From Moringa oleifera (Eukaryota > Streptophyta > Magnoliopsida > Brassicales > Moringaceae): a DNA stretch of 64,000 nucleotides. The DNA lies in assembly GCA_021397835.1 (NCBI GenBank), contig JAJFZO010000433.1:1364001-1428000 (forward strand). The letters are read 5' to 3'. This document shows positions 38,032 through 49,499 of the stretch, in pieces (position 1 is the first letter of the stretch; the number at the start of each line of letters is the position of its first letter). A program made the position numbers and the translations under genes. The notes below the pieces were generated by a model. That model did not search any database, had not been told where the DNA came from, and saw only the letters and a program-made list of their open reading frames with translations.

Positions 38032-40303
38032 CTATGTCATGCATCTCTTTGCTTGTCTTTGAATTTCCATTTTGCACATTTGCAATTTATTGAGTTGGAC
38101 CTTCATTATCTCCACTTCTTTTTTCATTGTCTTGATCTCATTTTGGGATATTGTCCATCCCTTCTCCCAACCTTTTTTTGCTCTGATAACTGCCTGAGTC
38201 TTCGTTCTTCTGTAGTAAGATCCTGAAGTTGTGAATGACTTTGTCATATTTATTTGTTCAAGAAGGATAAATCTGGTTGTAACTTTTAAAGGCAGCCGGC
38301 CATTTTTGATTGCATGTTGGCGTGCATGCTGTGATAGTTTATGATATTCCATGGCTCTAGTCACACTTGTTCTTTCTTCTTCTGTCAAACAAGGGTGTGC
38401 CTGCACCAAGAGAAAGAGAAATGCCTCCGTCAGCAATGCAATCATGTTATTCACCTCCCTTTTGAAATTTAATGATGAACTAGAAAACTGATTGGAAAAG
38501 CAGTACCACACCTTGAGATACATGTCCATGGCTCTGTAGAGGTTATCATCACAATATCGAGCACTTTTTGGCAATGCTTCTGCAAGTGACTGGAAACTCT
38601 GAACTCTGAGGTTCTTATCCATGGCAACTCGAATTAGATACCCTTCCACCAGTCTTCCAACAACAGATAGTCTTGGTTCTAGATTTCCTAGGACAAAAGA
38701 AGCATAAGCTTTCACCACCTTGATAACGATGCCCACATCATACACGGTATCATTCTCTCCATGATCTTTAACCAAGAGATCTGAAACACAACAATGCTCC
38801 AACAGGGAAGCTATTCTTCTCTCCAGCTCATTCAATAGTTCAGAATTGATTTTAATCATCAAACTGAACTTGAGAAGATGAAGTAGAAAATTGCAGGAAA
38901 CAGACTTTTCCTCTACTGGTAGTATCCTTATCAAAGTTTCAGCCGTAAATCTTTGTAACTGCTGGTTCAGATGCTTGGAGATCAGATTATCGAGTCCTAA
39001 AGTCATTCTCGAAAACCATTTTCTAGTCCAATCAGCTATACATGACCCTATTACCTCTGGCTTCATTCCTTTTCCCTTAATGGATTCAATTACTTCAATG
39101 AAATGATCTATTCGAAGGACTGAAACATCTTCAAACCACCAGTTGTCAGCCACTTGTTCAACTCTTGAGTTGTCATTTTTATCTGCAAAAAAGGTGAAGC
39201 ACTGTGCATCATCATCTCCAAAAGCAAATGCTTTTGGATTTATGCAGACCTTCCAAGCAATGGCTTCTGAGCATCGCTTCAAGATATTTAACTCTTTAGC
39301 CCATGAAGATATGGATTCACAGCTTTTGAGAATGTGGAAGGCGTCTTTCCATGATGAAAATATTACAAAACTTAGAAAAGCCTCAGTTTTGGAGATGAGG
39401 TTTCCTGGTACAAGATCATCACTCATTTCCAAGAAATGTCCAGCAGAGTATAGCAGAGCAATGTTGGATGCTACTACATCTACCTTCCATCCGTAACAGA
39501 ATTTCACAATTAATTCAAAAATTTCAGCTCCACCTGGAAGATTTTCTATTAAGATCCTTATGCTATTGCCTTCCTCTCCATATCCACTTGTCTGGAACAT
39601 CAGTCTAGTTAAATATCCACTTTTTGAGACTATTGCAAGCTGAATACACAGAAAGACGATACCATATTAAAATTCTGTAAGAACCTGCATAATAAGTTTT
39701 GACTTTGAATATCAGACAATTATTGTGGTAATATTTCCTTAAGCATGTCAGTTCTACAATAGCTGTATGATGTCTGAGGACTTTTCTGATTCTTCCAGAT
39801 GAAATTATCATGGTCTGATCCAGACACCCAAACACTACTATCTACTTCCTTTGGCAAGACAAATAGGTATTTCTATATTACCCAATCAACTCCACATAGG
39901 TTACTCAAGTTCATTCTCAACCAGGAAATAAGATACGAAGCACAAACCTTGTGTAAGTGAAAGCTTGAATCTCCAACTCGCACAATCAGATCATTCGAAA
40001 CTTTCGCTTTGACAATCCTGCATGAGATCAATGTTAGTTACTGCCAAACGGTGAAGATTAGTTAAGACTATAGAGTAACATCATTGACATTAATGTATCA
40101 ATATATGTCAGCAAAATGCATGATTACCAGCTCTTGTTTCTTCTTTCAAGAGCTTCTGCAACCATACTGGTTTTCGCTGGAAAGATGACACACCGGTTGG
40201 GCATGCCTCCAGATACTGAACCACAAGCAGGATTGTCTCTGCTAAGGCTTTTCCTTCCCATGGTTGCCTTCTCATGGCAAGAAGCAACAACCCTGATCTT
40301 CAT
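38032..40303 (-). CDS. BTB/POZ-NPH3 domain protein (NRL family, 580 aa)
   Basis: Substrate-adaptor type protein of the NPH3/RPT2-like family, which works with CUL3 ligases in phototropism, auxin transport and related signalling. Four exons: 40303-40128, 40017-39948, 39639-38512, 38400-38032 (176+70+1128+369 nt). The last intron (111 bp) is a multiple of three and open, so an unspliced reading would look continuous. The BTB part starts LERRNKSWIVKAKVSNDLIV, RVGDSSFHLHK, then IVSKSGYLTRLMFQTSG, LPGGAEIFELIVKFCYGW. The NPH3 part includes DNWWFEDVSVLRIDHFIEVI, AEALPKSARYCDDNLYRAMD and YLKAHPCLTEEERTSVTRAM, ending in HARQHAIKNGRLPLKV. The C-terminus is a predicted coiled coil (NEIKTMKKEVEIMKVQLNKL). 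The start is uncertain: Met codons at 40303 and 40261 are in frame, and an AG just upstream (about 40335) suggests a 5' UTR intron. Confidence 0.87.
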
Positions 40304-41116
40304 TCTTCCTTCAAAGCTTGGCTGATTAACACCTGCACATAAACAATCTTATATACTGCTATGGTCATTGGTAGTGTTCAAAGCTTACTGGAAAGTGGGT
40401 ATGTCATTAAGAGCTTTGTTGGCTTTCCCCATCTCCTGCACTAGCCACAAGCATGGAGGAGTTGGTGCCAACAGCATGATAAGCTTTGTTCAACATTCTC
40501 ATCCACCCATGTGGAGACATTAGCACCAGCACTCCTTATCAATTTAGCCTCCATAGTATTAATACCATAGTAGTCCCCATCTGTTTCTTAATGGATAAAG
40601 TAACAGATGTTATGCTATAATTGAATAATGATGTTGAAGAAACGAGAGTTTAGTGCACTTTTATGCTGTGTCTCCAAATAAAATGTAAAAATACCTCACT
40701 CTTTGCATAACTGGTGCATAAAGTATGCGTCTTTTGAAACATCAAAGAAAAGGATAGCTTTCTGCAATCTATGATTTCTGAAAAGGACTCACAACTGTTC
40801 TTCTTCAATGGTTTTTGGCATTGTTGTGCTGTAATGCCCATCAACATAGCTGATTTAAGCATGGAACTTGCTGACTTGTGTTCTTGGCCCTAAGTTTTTC
40901 CCTGTCACAGTCTCCCATTTTGGACCTTAATGCCAGCTCAACCATGGAGCCCACTAACAAATTTTAAACATCAGCCACCAATGAGAAGACCTCCTTAGCG
41001 CTACAATCTCTTCTCAAAATTCAAAACAAGCACATCACTTTAACGGTCACTGCCTGGTCCTGTTGCTGATGCTACTTCTTTCTCTCTTGTCACTCAACAA
41101 CTGAAAACAGAGTAAA
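40304..41116. other. Divergent intergenic region, NPH3 gene and glycine-rich gene
   Basis: The upstream regions of a minus-strand and a plus-strand gene meet here. Possible NPH3 5' UTR intron/leader sequence lies left of about 40660. No clear TATA or repeat was noted, and the small frame at 40650-40862 has no motif. Confidence 0.4.
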
Positions 41117-41803
41117 ATGCAAATGATGCTTCATTCTAGGTCCAGAATTGTTCTCCACCCACATGACTTTCTTCTTGTAAATCCAATTGAAACCAACACT
41201 TTATCTCCAAGGACAATGTTGGCAACAAAGTCTCCATATTTTAACTCTTCTCTTCCGCTTTTGCATCAAACCCATATCCAGAAAGTGGTTATATGTGCAA
41301 GAAAGAACAGAAGGAGACCTGCGTCTCAAAGATCAATGAGATCTATGCTCAAATGGATGTCGTTTTTCGCTTCGCATCTGAAGGTTTTACCGCAGCCACT
41401 CGATCTGGTCATTAGTGAATTTGGCGGAGGAGACGGAGGGGGAATAGGATTCTGGAGAGGTTTTGGAGGAGGTGGAGGATTTGATTGGTGGAGAAGAAAA
41501 GGGAAGAGAACGTTGGGAGTTTGGGGGTATCTAGGGGTCTGTGGTTTATGCTTTTTGTTTGGAAGAGAGTCCAATAAAGATATAAGGTGGGCAATATTGG
41601 GTTTTGCTCTAATGGGGGCTGGTCTGGTTAAAGAATGCCAAAGAGGGTTTAATTGGGTTTTGGGTTTTTGTTGTTTTGGTGCATTGGTGACTCTGGGATT
41701 GAGGAGAGAGCATCTGATGAAATGGATTGAAGAGACTAGGGTTTGGTCTTCAACAGTAGACAGGGTAAGGAGAAGCAATAGAAAAGGTAGAAGAAGACTG
41801 TAA
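41117..41803 (+). CDS. Glycine-rich putative membrane protein, unknown role (228 aa)
   Basis: Single-exon frame on the plus strand. The first ~75 residues are basic and Ser/Thr-rich with few acidic residues (HSRSRIVLHPHDFLL, QKVVICARKNRRRPASQRSM), like an organelle transit peptide. Next come a glycine-rich tract FGGGDGGGIGFWRGFGGGGG, a basic DWWRRKGKRT, two or three hydrophobic segments (LGVWGYLGVCGLCFLFG, WAILGFALMGAGLV, NWVLGFCCFGALVTLGL) and a strongly basic end (RRSNRKGRRRL). This suggests a small plastid or mitochondrial membrane protein. I do not recognise a named family. A long minus-strand frame overlaps, but it is proline-rich because it mirrors the glycine codons; the plus-strand frame has the more protein-like organisation. 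The start could be a later Met. Confidence 0.6.
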   Translation: MQMMLHSRSRIVLHPHDFLLVNPIETNTLSPRTMLATKSPYFNSSLPLLHQTHIQKVVICARKNRRRPASQRSMRSMLKWMSFFASHLKVLPQPLDLVISEFGGGDGGGIGFWRGFGGGGGFDWWRRKGKRTLGVWGYLGVCGLCFLFGRESNKDIRWAILGFALMGAGLVKECQRGFNWVLGFCCFGALVTLGLRREHLMKWIEETRVWSSTVDRVRRSNRKGRRRL

Positions 41804-42203
41804 ACACAGACTGCCAGAAAAAGATGCACACATCTTTCTTTGATATGATATAAAGATGATTGTTCCTAGAAGGTCAATGTTCATAAACAAAAGCCACAAT
41901 TTTTCATAGAATGATGATCTCATTGTCTCCTTTCTGTTCTTTTTCTCTTCTTTCGCTCTTTTGTTCAGTAATGCATTGCAATTTGTTTCAATTGTGGAAA
42001 ACCCAGATGTCATGCAATAAGCTTCATAAATATTTTGAAACTTTGATATGGAAGCCGCACACTTTGATGCTGCTTTTAAATGAGCCTGAGGAGTCCATTG
42101 CCTGCTTGATGCTTTGAGGGCTGCTCTCCACCTTTTTGTTCTCTGACTGCTCTCTCCAGAATTTCTTTGCAAAAACCGGTCCACTTGGTGCTTTTAGAAC
42201 TAC
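41804..42203. other. Spacer between glycine-rich gene and PPR gene
   Basis: 3' UTR of the glycine-rich gene and the leader of the PPR gene. The 400-bp spacing and same orientation suggest separate transcription. No motif is recognised. Confidence 0.4.
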
Positions 42204-43901
42204 ATGAAGAAATTTTACAACGCCATCCTCTCTCTTTTAGAAAAATGTAGAAGCATGAGTGAGTTGAAGCAATTGCATGGCCTGATGATTACAACATCTG
42301 TTGTCAAAGACATAATTCCCTTGAGTAGGCTTATTGACTTTTGTGCAAATTCTGAGACCGGAAACCTTAACTACGGCAGGTCAGTTTTTAGCCGTATACA
42401 TAAGCCTAGTGTCTATGTTTGGAACTCCATGATCAAAGGTTATTCCAATGGTGACAATCCGTTTGAGGCTTTGATTATGTATAAAGAAATGCTGCAGAAG
42501 GGCTATTTGCCTGACCATTTTACATTCCCATTTGTGCTGAAAGCATGTTCGATGATTAGAGCATATGATCATGGGAGGTGTACTCACAGTTTCATTTTGC
42601 AAACTGGATTTGAAGTGAATATGTATGCTTCCACTTGTTTACTTCATATGTATGTATCTTGTAGAGATATGGAGTCTGGTCTGAAAGTGTTTGATAAAAT
42701 TCCCAAGTGCAATGTGGTTGCTTGGACTACTCTGATTTCCGGGTTTGTTACCAACAATCAGATTACTGAGGCTATTAGGGTGTTCCGGGATATGAAGCAG
42801 TGGAGAGTGGAGCCTAATGAGATAACCATGGTGAATGTTTTACTCGCTTGTGCTAGAAGTAGAGATATTGACTCTGGAAAATGGGTTCATAGATGCATTC
42901 ATGAGCTGGGTTATGATCCTTTTGTATCGGGTGTCAAATATAACGTGATTCTAGCAACTGCCATTGTAGATATGTATGCAAAATGTGGCAGCTTAAGAAC
43001 TGCTCGGATTCTGTTCGACAAAATGCCTCAGAGAAATTTGGTGTCTTGGAACTCTATGATTGCTGCTTATAATCAGTATGGCCAGGTTGAAGAAGCAATA
43101 GAGCTGTTTTCTGATATGCGGCTTGCTGGGTTTGATCCTGATGAAGCTACCTTTTTGAGTGTGATAGGAGCTTGTGCCCATATGGGTGCTTTATCATTGG
43201 GACAAAGTCTTCATGCTTATTTGTTAAAAACAAGCATAATCAGTGAGATTGCAGCTGGGACTGCCCTGGTGGATATGTATGCGAAAACTGGAGATGCAGC
43301 AAGTGCTCAGCGAGTATTCAGTGATATGGAGAAGAAAGATCTAATGGCATGGACTAGTATGATCATTGGTTTAGCAATTCATGGACATAGCGAGGAAGCA
43401 CTAAGCACTTTCAAAAAGATGCAAGAAGAAGCTGCGGTTACTCCTGATGAAATCACCTATGTCGGGATTCTGTCTGCCTGTAGTCATGTGGGGTTGGTGG
43501 AAGAGGGTCGAAGGCACTTCACTGAAATGAGAAATGTTTATGGCATAGTACCAAAAGTAGAGCACTATGGCTGCATGGTTGATCTTTTCAGTCGAGCAGG
43601 CTGCTTTGAAGAGGCAGAGAGACTGGTGGAAAACATGTTGGTTCAACCCAACGTTACCATTTGGAGTGCTCTGCTAAATGGCTGCGAGATTCATGGAAAC
43701 TTTGATATAGCTGATCGAGTAAGAAATCAACTGACACAGCTGGAACAACATAGCAGTGGAGCTTATGTGCTTCTAGCAAAAATTTATGCTGGTGCTGGTA
43801 GATGGCAAGAGGCAAAGCTAGCTAGAGAACTGATGAAACATAGAAGGATTTCAAAAACTATTGGGCATAGCTCAGTTGAAATGAGGTTATTGACTTTATA
43901 A
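42204..43901 (+). CDS. Pentatricopeptide repeat protein, PLS class with E motif (565 aa)
   Basis: Intronless gene for an organelle RNA-binding protein; PLS-class PPRs act mainly in mitochondrial or plastid C-to-U RNA editing. The frame opens MKKFYNAILSLLEKCRSMSE and carries about a dozen tandem PPR-type helix pairs. Examples are VYVWNSMIKGYSNGDNPFEA (~residue 70), NVVAWTTLISGFVTNNQITE (~170), NLVSWNSMIAAYNQYGQVEE (~280), DLMAWTSMIIGLAIHGHSEE (~380) and EHYGCMVDLFSRAGCFEEAE (~455). It ends with the E motif (NVTIWSALLNGCEIHGNFDI, SGAYVLLAKIYAGAGRWQEA) and no DYW deaminase domain, so editing would need a DYW partner. Targeting is not certain from the N-terminus. The last ~25 codons and 3' flank are duplicated in decayed form near 59.68 kb. 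Confidence 0.92.
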   Translation: MKKFYNAILSLLEKCRSMSELKQLHGLMITTSVVKDIIPLSRLIDFCANSETGNLNYGRSVFSRIHKPSVYVWNSMIKGYSNGDNPFEALIMYKEMLQKGYLPDHFTFPFVLKACSMIRAYDHGRCTHSFILQTGFEVNMYASTCLLHMYVSCRDMESGLKVFDKIPKCNVVAWTTLISGFVTNNQITEAIRVFRDMKQWRVEPNEITMVNVLLACARSRDIDSGKWVHRCIHELGYDPFVSGVKYNVILATAIVDMYAKCGSLRTARILFDKMPQRNLVSWNSMIAAYNQYGQVEEAIELFSDMRLAGFDPDEATFLSVIGACAHMGALSLGQSLHAYLLKTSIISEIAAGTALVDMYAKTGDAASAQRVFSDMEKKDLMAWTSMIIGLAIHGHSEEALSTFKKMQEEAAVTPDEITYVGILSACSHVGLVEEGRRHFTEMRNVYGIVPKVEHYGCMVDLFSRAGCFEEAERLVENMLVQPNVTIWSALLNGCEIHGNFDIADRVRNQLTQLEQHSSGAYVLLAKIYAGAGRWQEAKLARELMKHRRISKTIGHSSVEMRLLTL

Positions 43902-44360
43902 CAAATCATCAATGTAAACAAAGAATAGATATTTAACAAAACTGAGAGCCGTTTATAGTTCATGACGTGAAGACTGCCGTAAGCAACAAAGCAATATTTC
44001 TTAAAATGGGCATATACTCTGTCTTTACAAAATCCACTCTCTTCAGCATATATTCATCAGAGTGCATTAAAATCCTAACACCAAAAGGATAGTTATATCT
44101 GAACATGCTCCTTTCCAAAGGAAAAAGAAAAGACAAAACCAGAGTACTCAGACAGACAAAGCATTCTCTATGCTCTCAATGAACACATTTTAAAGATACA
44201 ACAATGTCAAGAAAACATCCTTTTATCAGGAAAGCCAACATGTCATTATTCCACCAAAACAGGAAAGGAAACACAGAAGATTTATTCAAAGCAATAAGAG
44301 GAAAACCATTTGCTTGGATATAGCAGCTCCAGAGTAGGAGGTAAGTTTGTGATCTGCTTC
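43902..44360. other. Convergent 3' flanks of the PPR and alpha-crystallin genes
   Basis: No gene. It contains both 3' UTRs; the alpha-crystallin stop is at 44361. The part from about 44290 is highly similar to 59920-59994 in copy B. Confidence 0.5.
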
Positions 44361-45937
44361 CTAAGTTTCAAGCTTAATCACTCTTTTCTTCACAAAACCT
44401 TCAAGAATACCATCCTCAAATTTAAACTCAAACTCTTCATGATTGATGAGACCTTCTAGGCAGAAAGAAACAGAGAAGTGCCCTGGTGGAGGTAAGTTTG
44501 TTGACTGCATCACAAAGACTTGAGAGTACCTGCACACTGTTCTCTCACCAGTTGTTGTAATTCCCTTGATTAACACAGTTCCATCAGGTCCAACAGTACA
44601 ACTGAAGTCTGCAGGAACAAAAGTCAATAATCACAATCCCACAAAAAAGCTGATGATGCTATGGAGCAGATCAAACAGCATGGTTCAGGTTCTATTTCCA
44701 TAAAACATACAACTTAAGGTTCATGACAAGTTAGATTGCTGCGCTTGTTGAGAACCTGATAAGATGCTCTCACGGCAAGAAGATAAAAAATGCTATGCAT
44801 AACAGACGCAAGATCTTCCATTTTAAAGCAACTCCTTACCACTCTGACACATGAGTGATGAGCTGATTGCCACAAGCAACACCTATGCTATATACCAGTC
44901 ATAAGTATCTCCCTTGAGCATTGTCAAAGGAGTACGAAATGCCAATAATTAGGGTAAGGCTTCTTAGGTTTAATTACTAGCAAGTAAAGCAACCATGAAC
45001 ATAGTAATTGATCAAACATGAATAGATCAATGATGCTTACTTTCATCCTTGGGTACCCCAGGGAGGCTAAGAAGAAAATGATATTCATCATCAGATTCAG
45101 CTAAGTTCATTGCTCCCACTAGAGGTCCAAACCCAGTGGCTGCACTACCAGAAAGACCAACTGCATTTTGGGTCTGACATAAAACATCAACCAATTCTTG
45201 TGGAGTTTGGAGAGAAGGCCAGAATATTAAGGCTGGTCCAATTCCCTTTGCAGCACTAGTTTCTGAAGAAAAAGCAGTATTGCTCAGAGGCTTAGGTGGA
45301 CCAACATAAGGGACACTGTTCAAAGGAGTCACAGCAAGAACAGGTCCCTGCTGATTGACAGGCTGACCCTCATATTTTTCATTTTTCCCAAAAGACCTGA
45401 AAACACATGATAGATAGAACATATGCAACATAAAATTCAATAATAAACTTCGGTATTAGAAGGGAAAATCCAAATCAAAATATAGATGTAATCGAGAGAG
45501 AATCTTGAATACACATAAATAGTTTCACTAATCAATAAGAATCGATAATTTCTATGAAGATGCATACATTTTATCTTTTAAGCACGGTACTGGTATGATC
45601 TTGCTGCAAAATCAACCAACTTTATAAAAGGATCCGAAATGGGTCAGGCAAAAAATAAGATGGCAATAGAAAAAGAACATGGAACAAGCAAGTATAGGAT
45701 CTGAAAAATACAGAGTCAAAAACTACAAAGAAAGAAATGAAAACCTAAGTTTTCATAGATCAAAGAATAAGGAATACTTTAAATCACAAAAATCAACAAA
45801 TTTCAAGAAAATCGTGCCGTATTCAACCTTAGAACCCCATCATTGAGGGTAAAAGTAACTGGTTCTTGTGATGAATCACTCGTACGAGTTGAACCATCAT
45901 CTCCAAATTCATCGTGAATCTTGTTCCCAAAGTTCAT
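44361..45937 (-). CDS. Alpha-crystallin-domain (HSP20-like) protein, IDM2/IDM3-like (237 aa)
   Basis: Three exons: 45937-45828, 45396-45041, 44608-44361 (110+356+248 nt; 238 codons with stop). The protein begins MNFGNKIHDEFGDDGS and has a linker with VPYVGPPKPLSN. A conserved segment follows (IGPALIFWPSLQTPQELVDV, GPLVGAMNLAESDDEYHFLL), and then a C-terminal alpha-crystallin fold: SLPGVPKDE, FSCTVGPDGTVLIKG, LPPPGHFSVSFCLEG, EFEFKFEDGILEGFVKKRVI. The match is to the plant group containing IDM2, IDM3 and At1g54850-like proteins. In Arabidopsis, IDM2 and IDM3 join a histone acetyltransferase complex that promotes active DNA demethylation by ROS1. A role here is inferred by family only. It lacks the short-Hsp IxI tail. 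This is the intact parent of the two decayed copies at 55.9-56.6 kb and 60.0-60.7 kb. Confidence 0.82.
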
Positions 45938-47854
45938 TGCAAGCAAATGGATCCCTTAAAAGAAATACTATTGATTCTGAATTTTGAGAACTTCTAAACA
46001 GATATGTAATTGAGAAAAAACCAAGGCCCTGATTATATACCATAAACAATGCTAGTGCTAGGTCAATCCATATGTGCTGTTGGTGACTTATCTGTCCTTT
46101 TCTAAAATAATCACACTAAACGTGGATTAAATCTTTCTAAGAGATTCATATCTAAAAGTAAAGGATGACTTTCCAAATAAAACAAAAAAAGTAAAAGGAA
46201 GGATAACTTCCCAAATAAGAAAATTGTCCAAGAACACTCATACGCGTACATGTACATGAAAAATACTGCAACTAAAAAAGTTGAATGTTTACTCCAATCG
46301 GAATCAAAAGCATACATGGAGTAACTGTGTAGAATGTCAATTGGACTGAGCTAATAAAGCCCGATTGTTCGACCCGAATTTTTCCAAGTTAAGCTTTTAA
46401 TAAATTCTAGCTAATCTAAGCTTATCATATGGTTTTAAGCATTTAGAAAGTTTGGCTAAGATTGAGCTACATAAGATCAGCATACCCAATTCAATTATTT
46501 TACATTATATAACATAGAATTTAATATAGTGTCCAAAGTTTTTTATGTTTATTTGTTAGCAAACTTTTTATTTCTTCATGAGTTTATATAAGATAATTAA
46601 GTGAAATCATTTTAATTATTTTGTTGGTATGAGCTTGAAACAAGCTTAGGCCGAAATTAGCCTAAAGCTCACAACAAATTGTAAGCTTAATTCAAATTGA
46701 AAATAATTCTAATTTGGGCCAAGCTCAAGCTTGAACTAAGCAATATTAAATTACGTTGATTTCAAGAGAGAACACATTTCACAAGCATCTCTTCAGACAA
46801 ATTTTTTACTTCCTAGAAAGCAACCAAAATTGACAGTTTATGTTTACTTTTCTACGCACATATTTCATATATCTGACTATCCTAAAACTTGATCCTTTTG
46901 GCCATTGTCACCCTTATGAAGACAAATAATGACAGATCCTCCTGATTAAGAGAGTCTACTAAACTACAGTATAGCAGTCTTGTTATTAAACTTCTTCCAA
47001 TAAAGTGAAAGTGTGCGAGAAAATGGAAATGTTACCAAGTTAAAAAGATAATAATACGGTTTCCTATACATTTATTTCGGTACCTTCTCTGATTTTAAGA
47101 GCATGTAACTACTAGCTCTCTAGTGATTCTAAATTAAATTTAATATTTCCATCTAGTCCAACCAACACCCCTTAAGAACCACTCTTTTCTCTAAATCATC
47201 CCTCCAATAAACTATCTAAGTGTTACCCAGAAAAGCTCAGGCATGAAAAAGATTGAAACTCTAGAGACAATGTCAACCAAGATTTAAGAGCACACAAGGT
47301 GAATATCTCCATAGACAACCTAAGCATAAAGTCAAAAAACATATAAGGTAAAATTCATGCACATCAAGATGCTAGTTTTAACCATTTCTAATCATACTTG
47401 ACGTTTTCCACATCCAATAGCTGTTTAGGAATATGGGCCCTAGAAAGGGAAGGGGCCCCTCTACCCAACAGGTAAGATTTTTGGGTTGAAAACTCGACCA
47501 AGTGACAAGTTATATCAGATACCAACTTGTTATGTGATGCCCCACCAAGAACCTATACCAAAAAGTGTAAACCTCTAGCACTAAGTAGATGTACCACCAC
47601 GAATAGGCAAGTACCAAACTGCAATAAGGGTGTCAATAGTTTGTGTAGGGAGAATTTTTATTTTTAAGGTAAATACCACATCAGTTGTGAGTCGAAGAAA
47701 TATGAGCCTTAGAAGGGGGAAGGGTTTCTCCACTCAACAAACTAGTTTTTTTGGGCTACATAACTCAGCCCCATGACATCTAGATCCTATCGAAAATTAA
47801 ATATCATCATCATTTTAAAATGGCAAGTGAGAAGGATCGAACACATTCTAATCC

Positions 47855-47861
<7 letters not shown>

Positions 47862-47888
<27 letters not shown>
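47862..47888. repeat. (GA)n microsatellite
   Basis: About 13 uninterrupted GA units, inside the part of copy A that is absent from copy B. Confidence 0.9.
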
Positions 47889-47892
<4 letters not shown>

Positions 47893-49332
47893 TTAAACAC
47901 ATGTTAAAATAATGCTACTAAGATGGACTTATTTTCCTTTTGAAGTCAGCTTCAGATAACCTTGTGTTTATAGTACAGACTTCCCTTATTTGAAAATCTC
48001 AAATGCTATCATAATTCACCTATTAAAGAGAATGAAACTCGTCATCTTTGTTCTTCATCATCTTATAGAAACAGTCCAGTTCGAGATCTCACACTGTATA
48101 TAGTAGTGCTCCCAACAGGCCTCCTACAAAATTTGCATGATGCTTTCTATCATAATTCTAATAAATATTTCTTACACCTCATTATTCACTTTCTACTAAT
48201 ATCTATGGATTCTCCAATGCACTTCCTACTCCCAATCATATTTAAAGACTGCATACCTATGCTAGGTAGTCACTAGAAGGAGCATGTGGGACCTACCTTC
48301 CTCACTTGTATTCCTTCAAAGTTATTCATCATGTAAGCCTAAAATGAAAAAGTATCTAATGCAGGAACAATGACCACCTCCCCCTATCAGCAATAGCAAC
48401 CAAATGTGAGTTACCAATATGAATTTTTCATCTTCTCTCATATTCCATATCTATTCCAAGTGGTTATTGTCGCTAATTTAACCCTTAAAAATTGACTAAA
48501 ATTTACTTCAAAACTCACATTCACATTCTCATAGAAGTTTGTGATTGACTACTAATGTTCAAATGCTGCACGAATTTGATGGCATTACTAGTAGAGAAAT
48601 GCAAAAGAACAACAAATCGGACAAGCGTCCAGCAGTCTCACACAAATTTAATCTTAGAGCTTGCTTCTCCCAGAAGAGTTTGAATCTTAGAAGCACTCAT
48701 AAGAGAGTTGACATTGCTCATTTGAGTTGTAGGTTCTCAAATTTATATCCATTTTTTAACACCATTTTTTTGTTGATCAGAATTTCTTAACACCTTTTAT
48801 ATAAACTAAATTCAAATCTCTAAGATCTTGGCTCTATTAAGCATCTCTTAAGCTTGAATTTCCAGTTTACATAGCCCATCAAAGTATCCCGTATATTCAC
48901 AGCTTTGTGCATACAATCTTCCTTTGTCTTCAACGGAAAATATTTGCCACAATATTAGATTAATACCAATGACAAAGGGAGTGACAGAAAGACCCATAAG
49001 TCACTGCATATGGCAAAAACACAACTTCTTACTTCATACGTCAATGACTATGGCATTTCCTTCTTAAAAAGTTAGCTTGCGATTTCTTCCCAGCTATTTA
49101 TTCTATTTCCTTTCAGTTTATCAATATCTATTTTTCCCCACAATTTTCTATTTCTCATCCTCATTTCGCCCATGGGCTTTTTCTTGCTTCTATGATAGCG
49201 TCCTGCCAACAGCATTTTCAAAAACCCCCAATCAAGCTAGTTAAACACAATACTCTAATTCAAATAATGTTTTCAACTATAGTTTTTATCAAGTAGAAAA
49301 TAATAGTAGTTCCATAGTTTGTATAGAGAACG

Positions 49333-49341
49333 TCTTAACTT
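49333..49341. repeat. Left target-site duplication of the LINE
   Basis: TCTTAACTT, matched by an identical copy at 54773-54781. The empty site in copy B differs at one base (A for C). Confidence 0.7.
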
Positions 49342-49499
49342 ATTCTTTTCTTTTTTTTTTTTTAAAGCAGAAACAAGAAACAGTATATTATTTACAAAGT
49401 ACAAAGGGGATGCAACCTATTACAAGTATGGTTAGTTTATGAAGATAGCACTTCTATGATGTCAATTAAGTTTTATGCATTTACAAAATAAACTCCCAA

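Larger units (their letters stand above)
43825..49341. repeat. Segmental duplication copy A, left part
   Basis: Starting within the last codons of the PPR gene, the sequence is recognisably similar, in the same orientation and order, to 59675-63710. Shared landmarks are the PPR 3' end, the alpha-crystallin gene exon 3 and exon 1, the stretch with agcatacatgga (46310/61063), the 'gagcttgaaa' region (46629/61670), gagagaacacatttc (46767/62006), gttcaaatgctgcac (48557/62379) and the aatagtagttc/aatagcagttc stretch just before 49333/63702. Copy A has about 1.4 kb (46955-48380) not seen in copy B. The block is interrupted by the LINE and resumes at 54773. Confidence 0.85.
45938..49341. other. Upstream region of the alpha-crystallin gene; no gene
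   Basis: Mostly shared with copy B (see the duplication entry). It includes a (GA)n run at 47862-47888. The copy-A-only interval 46955-48380 contains two partial direct repeats, at about 47428-47510 and 47695-47770, sharing 'atgggccctagaa/atgagccttagaa', 'ctctaccca/ctccactca' and 'tttttgggtt/tttttgggct', which look like remnants of an unidentified element. The short frame at 48545-48790 has no support. Confidence 0.5.

Noticed and set aside
41326..41829. Minus-strand proline-rich frame opposite the glycine-rich gene
   Set aside because: Its proline runs are the complement of glycine codons, and the plus-strand frame has the more protein-like organisation (leader, Gly tract, membrane segments).
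46111..46317. Frame conserved in position at 60880-61125
   Set aside because: Conservation reflects the segmental duplication. The frames differ by indels and the sequence is upstream flank, so it is not evidence for a gene.
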